A DNA stretch of 64,000 nucleotides from Epichloe hybrida (taxonomy: Eukaryota; Ascomycota; Sordariomycetes; Hypocreales; Clavicipitaceae), in NCBI GenBank assembly GCA_019022495.1, contig JAFEKR010000017.1, forward strand, positions 1 to 64,000, read 5' to 3'. A program made the translations under genes and the position numbers. The notes under the pieces were generated by a model. The model made no database searches and had not been told where the DNA came from. It worked only from the letters and a program-made list of their open reading frames with translations. Of this stretch, positions 1 through 10,213 are shown one piece after another; the first letter of the stretch is position 1; every line of letters begins with the position of its first letter.

Positions 1-2416
1 ACGTTTGATCTTGGCAGGATGCCTGGAGAAGGGGCGCATAGAAAAAGGCCTGCTCTCATCACGTCGGTTTCGGTCCAGCCTGATGAATTGGCGGAATATC
101 TGCACTCTAGTTTCAAACGGCACGACAAAAGGCATGTGTTTCAGTATCTCGAGCTTTGGTCTCATTTCTGCCAAGCGGCGCTCTCGCTGGGCTCGTATTT
201 GCTGCGTTTTTATCCGCTCCAGACGAGCATGTCGGGATACTCTTTGTCCAGCCATGGTCGAGTAGAAGCTAGAGTCCTCGTCATATAGATTTCCCGCTAC
301 GCCGTGTTCATCGCCGTTGTCGTCGCTGTCTGCATCGTCTTCAAGGCTCTGGCGTTCCTCCTCGACGATGACTGCGTTGATGAAATCCTCTTGTTCGAGT
401 TTGGCGTTCATGAGCCAGTGGTTCGGAGGTAGGAAATGCTTCCTCGAATCTCGCTCATACAGCATCTTTAGAGCAGTGGTTATAATGGCGCGAAGACCAT
501 CGAGGTCCAGCTTTGTGGATGCCACGGGCGAAGATCCATCGGTAGGGACCACGTTCTGTGGCGAGTCCTCCGTTCCAAGATACGAGTCAAGTCGTGACTT
601 TGTTGCCGCTTCAATAGCCTTTTGCGTCTGCGAGAGTTCTATTGCCTTGTAGTGCAGCACAAACGCCGTGTTTTTGAGGAAGACGGTGAGCCTTTGCACA
701 TCGCTCAAGGATAGACTACATTCGCGCAGTCTAGACGTGGAGGAATTGGTTTCCACAATATGGGTCGTCATGCCGCTGAAGAAATCCTCGTCGTCACTGA
801 GCCGCAAAATGAAGGTGTAGAGCTCCAAGAACAGAAGAATGACTCGCCATTCTTGCTCCTCGGTGCTCTCCTGAGACAAGTTCGGCGTGGTGCGCAAATA
901 TTGCTGAACGATATCCAAAGGAGGTTCTGACTCTCTTTCTACTTTTACAAAAACCTTGGCCTGTCGCAGAATTTTCCACAAAAATTTTATCGTAGGGACA
1001 GAACCAGATGCTGTGGGAATTTGCTCTAGGAATAAGCGCATCCTCGTTTCGTCCGCACTGACTGGGAAACAATGCAACAAAGTCAGAATGTATCCGGCAA
1101 GAAGACTCGTCCCGTATGAATCCATGGACGCCGAATGGGCCAGGTTGGAAGAAAAGTCTCGCAAAATGTTTGAAATTCCATCATGATCCACGAGCGAGAG
1201 CAGCTGTTTTGATACAAAGGGACTAAGAGGCTGCAGGGAGGCGCCCTCGTCGTCATTCAGCCTGTCGCCAGTTTTCGTCGTCAAATTTATCCTGATGCTG
1301 ATTTCTGGCGACAGGTAAGTCAGTTGGACTAGGAGGGCATTGAGGTAGGCGAACTTTGCCGACGAGTCCAACGACGCACGACCAAGACTGATGAAGTGTG
1401 CGAGCAACCACAAGAGATCTTGCTTGGAAGGGAGTGACTCCGGAAGTGATCCGTAGACGAATTGAATCGTCTCGGCTAGCTTCGTGGTTTTTATATTGCT
1501 TGATAGACGGGCGCGATGTGTTTCGAAAACATCCAAGTCACTACTAGTGAAGAAGGCAAACGCAAGAGCCTTATAAGCAGCGTTTAGCACTGTAGTATAT
1601 TCGTTAGTGGGCGGCACGTCACCGACGGCACGGCAGACTATATGACTGACCATCATACGACACTGCGTTCAACGGAACGTTGAGTGCATCATACAACAAG
1701 TCGCTCCATTTCTCGTTTCGCCGATCCTGATATAAGCCTGCCAGCGCCGCATAGTAACTGTCGATCGAGTTTAAGATGGTATGCGCATTATAGGATGTAA
1801 GTCTCGATATGAGCTTGAGTAGAACGGACATATCAAAAGGAGAATTTGCCCTGATTTTTAAGCGGTCAACGTCAGTTTTTCTGCACTCTGTCAGAGTGCA
1901 ATCCTGAACTCACTTTTCTGATACTACGGCACCGAGTGTGTATGTAAGAATATCTGTCAACCTCGAGAGGCGGGATACATGAACTCCTCGCGGTGCTATG
2001 TGCTCGATATGCGCCGATTCACAATCTTTGGCGAACATGTACGCCCTTTGGAGATCGTCGAGGGATCGTTGAGAGAAGAACGACAGCAGCAGATTGAAAG
2101 CCGAGGGCAGACGCTCTGCTACACTAAGATGCGAGGCGGATGAGCGATATAGATCATCGAAAGCAGCCCTACAGCCATTCGCCAAACGACACCTGGTCTG
2201 ATGCCCGCGCCATGTACTCTGGATCTTGCCAGCGGCTTTCAGCCTCTGCCGCTCCAAGTGTCGTTTTTCTCGCTGGGCTTGCGCATCGGACACGGTTTTG
2301 GTTGCGTTGGAAACAACAGCAGGGCTCCATGATGTGTTGGCAAACGGATTACCGGCTTGGCCGCTCAGGTTGACGTTACGAGGGCGCCTCGAGTTTCCAG
2401 TGAAGGTCGAGAACAT
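1..2416 (-). CDS. hul5: HECT-type E3 ubiquitin ligase, HUL5/UBE3C family (5' part, truncated by window edge)
   Basis: Exons read 2416..1914, 1850..1651 and 1589..1, continuing off the left edge. The introns (1913–1851, donor GTGAGT; 1650–1590, donor GTCAGT) are 63 and 61 nt with TTGAC/CTAAC branch sites and CAG acceptors, and both restore frame. The start is the ATG at 2416 (MFSTFTGNSRRPRNVNLSG), which resembles the N-terminus of UBE3C/Hul5. An IQ-like segment (KIQSTWRG) lies near residue 55. The last exon stays open for about 530 codons to position 1 and ends in a helical stretch containing PFVVPFETRVQIFRQF, which resembles the block before the HECT domain in this family. Hul5 is a proteasome-associated ligase that extends ubiquitin chains on misfolded proteins. 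The catalytic HECT domain lies outside the window, so activity cannot be judged. Divergent from PAB1. Confidence 0.85.
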
Positions 2417-3989
2417 GGTGATGGTGGCAAGCCCAAGCGCATTTGAGCATAGTCCATACGAAACAAAGTGTTTTCAGGAACGGTAGGGTGATGTCTGTTG
2501 CGCAAGATCAAACCCGATGGCGTCGTTGCACCCACCATCTATCGTTCAAAGCCCTGGCGTTCTAGAGTGAGCTTGATTGTCATTTGTCATGAGCTACTGC
2601 TGGAAACGCATCGAGGTGCATCGAGGCACGACTTGGGGCCAGCGACGGCAGGAAGTGGGGCAGCCAGGTGGGGTGTGTGTTTGTTGGTGACGACGGCAAG
2701 ATGGCATGGCAAGATGGCACAATGGCAATAAACACGACGGTCGGTCGAGTTGTGTCTTGTTGTCGTTGGCTGCATAGCACTTTGGCTGGACATGCACCAA
2801 ACTAAAGATTCGTTCTTTGTGAGAATATTGACTCAGTCTGCTCACCTTTTTGCAATGGTGCGTAGCGCCCGAGCTTATACATACATGTATTAAAGAGAGT
2901 TAGTCGTCTTGTTGTGCTTGGGTCGCTTGTTTCCTTTGTTTTACACCCACGGCGTGGCACGAGTAGCAGCAGACGTGGTGAGCCAAGTTTCAATTGGAAC
3001 GAACCCAAGTCGAGTGCGAGTCTCTCTTCGGCATATACGGAGCAAGATTTGACGGAACTGAGGATAATGCGACGGGGCGATTCTCCAGCAAGAACCTGGC
3101 TTGCTGAGGGCTAAATTTCAAGAGCCCTAGGGTATCGCGAGCAGGAGGCGTGACGATCAGCGGCACATTACGGACCAAGACATTCAGGGTTTTCGTAAGC
3201 CACCAAGCCCCAGACCTTGCCAGGTGCGTCAAGTGTCTGGACGAAACAGATATGTTGGACTGGATGGGGTTCACTGAGGGGTTCTTACTGTGTGTGAACC
3301 TAACCAAAAAAAACTGTTACACGTGTCTTTTCCCATGCCATGTACACAGTGCGCAAAGCCGTGTGCATAACGCGACAAAAGACCCAGGTACTCACTCTCG
3401 AGCTTTGTCCAGGAAGGGTCGCTCCACTAGCCCGCCAGATGTGGCAGCCCATACAAAAAAAAAAAATAATCATTAGAAAATGAAATTTCCTCTCCTCCTC
3501 TCCCACACAACCACCACCCTTTATCTCAAGACACCCAAAAACCCAAACGCGAGTCGGTTCAGAGGTACGGTCCTAGACCTGGTTCTCTGTTCTTGCTCTT
3601 GTGCATCAACAACAAAAAATCCCAAAAAAAATTCAAAACTTCCAAAAAACCCCCCATCCGTTTTCCTGTCTTTGTGCAGACACGACCTCCTTCCACAACA
3701 CGATTAATTTTTTGAGCAGGCTTCTCTGTCGCCACTCAAGCTCCTCTTCGTGTCTTCCTTCTCCTGCCACGTATTTTCATTTGGTGTGCGCAAAACCCAT
3801 CAAAACTGTTTTGCCCTCGTTGGACAACTGTTGTTGAACCGGTACGTCTCGCTGTCGTTGTGTGATGGATGACAAGTCCACACCTCCCGACCACTTGAAA
3901 AAAAGTCCCCCGAACCGCGCGTGCTGACCTTGACAACCCTTTTGGCTTACATAAGATTCATTCATCTTCAATATCCTCAATCACCAAAA
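2417..3989. promoter_or_regulatory. Divergent promoter region between hul5 and pab1, A-rich toward pab1
   Basis: 1.57 kb without a credible gene. The pab1-proximal part (about 3450–3990) is rich in oligo-A and pyrimidine tracts, including A13 at 3454–3466 and several A6–A8 blocks at 3612–3656. It probably contains the pab1 leader. The longest ORFs here are short, begin at non-ATG codons or lack coding bias. Confidence 0.5.
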
Positions 3990-6274
3990 ATGGCCGCCAG
4001 CACTACTTCCGGCGCTGTTGATCAGCTTGCCAACGACCTCAACAACACTTCCCTCAACAATGGCGGTGATACCAAGCCTACCGTTGACACCAACGTCAGC
4101 GGTGGCTCCGAAGACGCCTCAGCTCCCACCCCCAATTCTGCCGCACCTCACCCCCAGAACTCGGCCTCTCTTTACGTCGGAGAACTCGACCCCTCCGTCA
4201 CTGAGGCCATGCTCTTCGAGCTCTTCTCCCAAATCGGTGCTGTCGCCTCTATCCGTGTCTGCCGTGACGCCGTCACCCGTCGCTCCCTTGGATACGCCTA
4301 TGTCAACTACAACTCCACTTCTGATGGTGAGAAAGCCCTCGAGGAACTCAACTACACCATCATCAAGGGTCGTCCCTGCCGCATCATGTGGTCCCAGCGT
4401 GATCCTGCCCTTCGCAAGACCGGCCAGGGCAACGTCTTCATCAAGAACCTGGATGTCGCCATCGACAACAAGGCTCTCCATGATACCTTTGCTGCCTTTG
4501 GCAACATTTTGAGCTGCAAGGTTGCCCAGGATGAGCACGGTAACTCCAAGGGTTACGGATTTGTTCACTACGAGACCGACGAATCTGCTCAACAGGCCAT
4601 TAAGCATGTCAATGGCATGCTTTTGAACGAGAAGAAGGTCTACGTCGGCCACCACATCCCCAAGAAGGATCGCCAGAGCAAATTCGAGGAAATGAAAGCC
4701 AACTTCACCAACATCTATGTCAAGAATGTCAATCCCGAGGCCAGTGATGACGAATTCCGCGAACTCTTCGAGAGGTACGGCGAGATCACTTCTTCATCCC
4801 TCGCCCGTGATCAGGATGGAAAGAGCCGAGGCTTTGGTTTCGTCAACTACACCACTCATGAGAGCGCTTACAAGGCTGTCGACGAGCTCAATGGAAGAGA
4901 CTTCAAGGGCCAGGATCTCTACGTCGGACGTGCCCAGAAGAAGCACGAGCGTGAGGAGGAGCTTCGCAAGTCTTATGAGGCTGCCCGCCTCGAGAAGGCT
5001 AGCAAGTACCAGGGCGTCAATTTATACATCAAGAATCTGGACGACGATGTCGATGATGAGAAGCTCCGCCACATGTTCTCCGAGTTTGGCCCCATCACCT
5101 CTGCCAAGGTCATGAGAGATGCTCCTTCCGACGGATCTGATGAGGACAAGGAAGATGAACAGGAGGCAGAGCCCAAGAAGGAGGGAACCGCTGTTGAGGC
5201 TGATGAGGAGGGCTCCGAGAAGAAGGGCGATAAGAAGTTTGGTAAGAGCAAGGGCTTCGGTTTTGTCTGCTTCAGCAACCCCGACGACGCCACCAAGGCT
5301 GTTGCCGAGATGTCCCAGCGCATGATTAACGGCAAGCCTCTGTATGTCGCTCTGGCTCAGCGCAAGGATGTTCGCAAGAGCCAGCTCGAGGCTAGTATCC
5401 AGGCTCGCAATCAGTTGCGGATGCAGCAGGCTGCTGCCGCTGCCGGTATGCCTCAGCAGTACATGCAGCCTCCCGTCTTCTACGGTCAGCAGCCCGGGTT
5501 CATGCCTCAAGGTGGCCGTGGCATGCCTTTCCCCCAGCCTGGTATGGGCATGGCTGGTGTTCAGGGTGGTCGTCCTGGCCAGTTCCCTGGCTATCCTCAA
5601 CAGGGCGGTCGTGGCGGTGTTCCCCAGCAGATGCCTCCCAACATGTACATGCCTGGCCAGTTCCCTCCTCAGTACGGTCAGCCTGGTACTCCTCAGTTCA
5701 TAGCTGCTATGCAGGCTCAGCAGGTTGCCATGGGTGGTGGCCGTGGCGGTCCTCAGGGTGGCCGTGGCATGCCCCCTCCTAATGCTGGGCCCGGCGGCAT
5801 GCCTGGATACCCACCAAACAGCCGCCAGGGGGGTGCTGGACGCGGAGGAAACGGCCGTAACAACAACGGTAACACCAATGGCCCCAGCCCAGCTGCCCGA
5901 CCTGAGGGCAACAACGGCTCCATCCTCCAGCAACAACTCAGCTCCGCTCCTCCTGCTCAGCAGAAGCAGATTTTGGGTGAGGTCATCTTTCCCAAGATCC
6001 AGGCTATCAATGCCGAGCTTGCTGGAAAGATCACTGGTATGCTTCTCGAGATGGACAACACTGAGCTCATCAGCTTGTAAGTCAACCCTCCTTTTTAATT
6101 GCCGTTTTGTTGATGACGTAGATGCCTAACCGATAATTTAGAATTGAGGATGATGCTGCCCTTAAGGCCAAGGTGGAAGAGGCTCTTGCCGTTTACGACG
6201 AGTACGTCAAATCTCAAGGTACCGAGCAGGCCGAGGGTGGTGGAGCCAAGAAGGAGGAAGAGACCAAGGCTTGA
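3990..6274 (+). CDS. pab1: Polyadenylate-binding protein, cytoplasmic and nuclear (PAB1)
   Basis: Two exons (3990..6076, 6142..6274) give 739 aa. The open frame extends 23 codons upstream, but only from a GTG; the first ATG (MAASTTSG) sits in a good CAAAAATGGC context. Four RRMs are visible: about 60–135 ([16 protein letters not shown]), 148–223 ([16 protein letters not shown]), 240–315 ([16 protein letters not shown]) and 345–460 ([16 protein letters not shown]). A Q/G/M/P-rich linker follows, then a C-terminal MLLE domain ([25 protein letters not shown]) that is interrupted by the 65-nt intron (6077–6141). RRM4 carries an acidic Asp/Glu/Lys insertion of about 45 residues between RNP2 and RNP1, as recalled for filamentous ascomycetes. 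The protein binds poly(A) tails and eIF4G, controls deadenylation and promotes translation. Confidence 0.97.
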
Positions 6275-6997
6275 ATGACCGATAGCCAAGGTATTCTCTT
6301 CTTCCCAAAGCTGAATGGCAATTTCCTATGTTCGACATTTTTTTTTGTCCTTTTTTTTTTCGGCTCATCGCTGGACTCCTACCTCCGGGGACATACTTTG
6401 TTTTATTTTTCGGACAAGAAGGTGGGCGGCAAGAAACCTTTCTATTTTATTTATTTATAAGAGCCTTGTTCGAAGCTCCGATATCCGAAAGGCTTGCATT
6501 TTGTACAGATAGACTTCTTTGCTATTTCTTCCTTCCCACAAAAGGCAAGGAGGCACTAAAAGTTGGGCAAGGGCCCCGAAGTGAATATGGCTCAAAAGGC
6601 CACAGAAGTTGCTGCCTCCCGGCGCGGTGGCAGCAAGCTGACTTGATCATCGGGGATCATGGGCCGCGACGGGAAGGCGTTGGAAGGTTGTCGGGCGAGG
6701 CGAAGAGACCGCGACTTGAAGTATGTGCTTATACCCCCTACACTGAACAGACGGATGCATGGACCTACGTACGATGCGAGAGGTCAGGGATTGACAAAAA
6801 GTGGACTATGCTAGTAGGAGTTCTAATGAATGAAGATTGTGAAGATGATTGTTTTGTACCGAGTTCAATGTGACGAACTGACTGACGTGCTTGATGTTCG
6901 CCTGAAGGAGAGAGACTCGGACGTGGCTTCGAAGATGTGATTTCATTTTTTGTTCATATTGAAGATACGGTTGTTAAGCCTACCTACTAGAAGCGCG

Positions 6998-7028
<31 letters not shown>

Positions 7029-7312
7029 GACGAGTTGTCGATTAAACTCGGGATACGTCTATGCTTGGTACTACGCCATGATGTTTTGCCATGCAAGCAT
7101 GCCTGTGACCGCCCACCATCAGATGTACGAGTATATATACATTGTGTATCACTCGTGTTGGTTCCCCCCTAAAAAAGGAAAGACAGTGAGACTCGTTGTT
7201 AACCGATTTCACGGAACCGAATGAAAGAAATTTCTGTGTCCGACCCAACTGAGCACAACAGAAAGGAAAGGAGAAGTGGGATGATCATATAGTCCACATA
7301 GGGGGCAGTTGA
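6275..7312. other. Convergent 3' intergenic region (pab1 / conserved membrane protein)
   Basis: About 1 kb between two convergent genes, presumably both 3' UTRs. It holds T-rich stretches just after the pab1 stop (T9 and T10 around 6340–6360) and an (AAC)n microsatellite at 6998–7028. I see no further gene. Confidence 0.5.
6998..7028. repeat. (AAC)n microsatellite
   Basis: About ten uninterrupted AAC units in the non-coding space between convergent genes. Confidence 0.9.
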
Positions 7313-9207
7313 TTAGTAATGTGAGCCATCGGAGATTGTGTAGCCGTCAAGGTCATTGACATTCTGGGCGTATTTCTGACTCCGATCTATAGAGTACAGC
7401 GTGTGCATGACTTTGCTTTTCTGCCGGGCCCTCAGGTCAGAGAGGTAGTCTCTTACCGAGGCGATGCCGCGAATCTGATCTTCTAGCGTGAGGGTGGATG
7501 AGTTGAGGCCCCTGACGAGGTGGGAGGCGAGTTTGCCGCGGACACTCTCGAGGGAGGACTTGAGGGTGAGGAGTTTGCCGTGGTGGCCGACGAGGTTGCC
7601 CTTGTTGCGGACCGTCTTGGAGCGGACGTCGTGGAGGAGGGCGCGGTTTCTTTCGAACTTGCGGAGCTGGGTTGCGCGGGGGCCGAGGATGCGGGCCCAG
7701 AGGCCCGAGAGGAGCTCGGCTTGGAACTCGTCCTGGGCTGAGGATTCGTGGGCGACTGTGCGGGCGAGTCTGACGAGGTGCGCTTCGATGTCGTCGAAGA
7801 GGGCGAAGAGGGAGACGGAGTTTTGGAGCTCGGCCTGGATGGCTTCCTCGAGAGTGGACAGGAAGTTGTTGAAGAGGAGCTGGACCATGCGCTGCTCGCG
7901 TTGGGGGTTGGACATGCCGAAGAGGGTGGTGGTGAGACGGCCGAGGCGCGTGGGCTGGCCGGTGGCGTCTTCGAGGACGGCCGTTGTGGTCAGGAAGTTG
8001 TGGATGTTGTCGTAGACGTGGGAGATGGACGATGGTGGCGGCCGCGAATTGAGGCGGTCGAGGTGCATTCGTGCCCAGTCCATGACGGAGAGAATGCTGT
8101 TGGAAGGGGGAGGGGGGGGGCGGCAGAATGTTAGTCTGTGAGCAAGGAGTTGTGCGTGACGTGATGGGATGTATCGGGGGGGGGGGCTAAATCTTTAATT
8201 TATTCTTTTACCTATCAATGTCGCCATCGACGTGGGTGTGGAATTTGGTGAGATCCAGAACAAGCCTCTTCATGGCTTCGCTGATGGCATCTAGGTTTTC
8301 CACAATGATGTCGGCGTCTGCCATGCCGCTGACCCGCACAGACTCGGCCAGATCCCATACCGCGATGCTCGTAGACTGTAGGTCTTTGACGTGGGCAACA
8401 GCCGGCTCGGAGAAGTAGATGAGGGGCTCAAAGGATCGCACGATGCCAGCGACTTTGACCAGGTCGCCCACTGGTCGTGGCGTGGCAGGCTTGACCAGCA
8501 CTCTCATCATGGAGATGGAGACGAAAGCCAGCAGAAGGCCTGACAGGACGGATACCCACCGTTTCATGGTCCGCTGAATGAATGACATGGCGGCTTCTAT
8601 AAGTTTGGTACGTTGCTGAACTTCTGCACGAAGGGCAAAGCGAAAATCTGCATTGCACACACACAGTGTTGTCAGCAGCCAAGACATATCGCCATGGCCA
8701 TGGCCATCGCCCGTGCCATGACGGCTAGGTTTCCTGCAACTCACAGTTATCTGGCACCGGCGATGCTCTGGAATCCAGCCCAGTCGCGGGACTCATCCCA
8801 TCCACCCTCATCGTCGCATCTTGACCCCTCTGTGGGCTTGGACTCCGTCCCTTTTCCGGACTCTGGCTGCCCTCGGGTAGCCTGGTGCGAATGGCCTGTT
8901 CCAGAACCACGTCGTCCTCCGCATCATCGCCTTGATCCGACCCCGGCGGCATGGCCCTAACGAACCGCCGTCGCCCTGGATACTGCTGATGCTGGGGATG
9001 CTTCCAGAAGCCGCTGCTCCGGTCGCCGTTGCCGAGCCTCCGCCACGCCGGCGGCGAGTATCCACCGGCCGAACCGATGTCTGACTCCTCGAGATCCTCC
9101 GTCGCCGGCTCGCTGGGCAGCGCTGACGAGTGACGCATTGACGTCGGGCTGGCCGGGGGTTCGAAGTCCTGCAAGGAAGCGTCCAGGCCGTCTAGAAGAT
9201 CGGCCAT
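7313..9207 (-). CDS. Conserved fungal membrane protein of unknown function
   Basis: Three exons (9207..8745, 8647..8212, 8096..7313) give 560 aa. Introns 8744–8648 (GTGAGT) and 8211–8097 (GTAAAA) restore frame at YFRFALRAE and SILSVMDWA. The start is the ATG at 9207 (MADLLDGLD, AAAGATGGCC context); upstream in-frame codons start only from TTG. Residues 1–150 are Ser/Pro/acidic and disordered, with a conserved-looking YSPPAWRRLGNG block. A single hydrophobic segment (WVSVLSGLLLAFVSISMM) lies near residue 195. The remaining 340 residues are mostly helical and amphipathic, possibly coiled coil. I recognise no enzyme motif. A coding-biased segment immediately upstream in another frame (9208–9651) might be an N-terminal extension separated by frame disruptions. 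Confidence 0.75.
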
Positions 9208-9651
9208 CTTTGACACTGGCGGATGCGCGGCGCGCGACAACAAGAGAACGATCCCGGAGGACGAGCTGGCGACCCTGCGGATACGGAGGGAGGGGCTTGT
9301 CGCAATCAGTCACCCCGCGAGGTCGGTCGAGGTTCGTCGTCGCCGCTGCCGCCACCGTGAATCTTGGAAAAGATGGCAGCAAAGATAGTCTCGGGAGACT
9401 TGGACGTGGGATGCGCAACGACAGTCGCGGGATGCAGAGAGCCACGAGGACGAAGAGGACAATGACGGTGGCCAGCCAGGCACTCGGTGCGACGTTGATA
9501 CTGATGAGCGAAACGTTGTTGTTCACAGTGACGAAGGAAGGCATGGAGCCGGTGAAGAACATTTGGTGGTGTATCTCGAACGACGAGGCCGCTTCCAATC
9601 GGGGGCGATGATGAACAGAGCATCGTTGAGAACTTGAGACGGGGTCACCAT
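9208..9651 (-). CDS. Coding-like segment with one transmembrane helix, frame-disrupted
   Basis: From an ATG at 9651 one frame reads MVTPSQVLNDALFIIAP. At about 9597 a neighbouring frame takes over and reads SFEIHHQMFFTGSMPSFVT, then a hydrophobic helix (AWLATVIVLFVLVALC), then basic and proline-rich sequence (DKPLPPYPQGRQLVLRDR). Both pieces show the strong C/G third-position bias of true coding sequence. They would join if a T were added in the TT at 9597–9598. The second piece runs without a stop into exon 1 of the downstream gene in a different frame. It could be a small single-pass membrane protein gene or the broken N-terminus of the 7313–9207 gene. I cannot find a splice solution. Confidence 0.4.
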
Positions 9652-10213
9652 GGGCCATGGGCTGCCCACCCACTCCCACGCCTTGGGGCTGGCGCTTGGC
9701 TCGCTGGCCACTGACATGGGGGAGGTTTCAATCTGGGAAATCGAGAGGTTGGGAGTCGCTTTTCCATGTGCGATGCTGTGCGTGTGCTGGCTGGGATACC
9801 CTGGGTGCCGGGGGGCCAATCGCCCGCAATCGGGGCCAATCGCCCACAATCTCCCGTAATCGCCCACCAATCACCGTGTCCCACGGTCGAGGTACGGATC
9901 CGTACAGAGGGACAACATGGAACGAACAAGATTCACGAGAGGGGGGCGCGTCTTGACCTGCATGAACATTTACATGTAGTACGGACGCATGTATTGATGT
10001 ATTTCCCGCTACCGAGTACCGTGCTCCGTAATCCGTTACTTCGCTAGCTTTTTTTTCCCTCAATGCTATAGCAACATGTCCGTCCGGCTGCCCCGTCAGC
10101 CGAATCATGAAAACGAGTGGAATCATTTATTTTTTATTTTTTGTTTTTTTCCTTCACAGCGCAACTCCTTCCACACCACAGCTCGTGGTCCGTACATCGC
10201 AACCCACCACCTC
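9652..10213. other. Intergenic region with a 20-bp tandem repeat and a GTACGGATCCGTAC palindrome
   Basis: It contains three 20-bp-spaced AATCGCCC units (9817–9876), the perfect 14-bp palindrome GTACGGATCCGTAC at 9892–9905, and a related CTCCGTAATCCGT at 10024–10036. No gene seen. Confidence 0.5.
9817..9876. repeat. Imperfect 20-bp tandem repeat (about 3 copies)
   Basis: AATCGCCC recurs at 9818, 9838 and 9858, exactly 20 bp apart, embedded in CCAATCGCCCGCAATCGGGG-like units. Confidence 0.75.

Noticed and set aside
5022..5936. 304-codon minus-strand ORF opposite pab1
   Set aside because: An antisense shadow of a GC-rich coding region; it contradicts the clear RRM/MLLE reading on the + strand.
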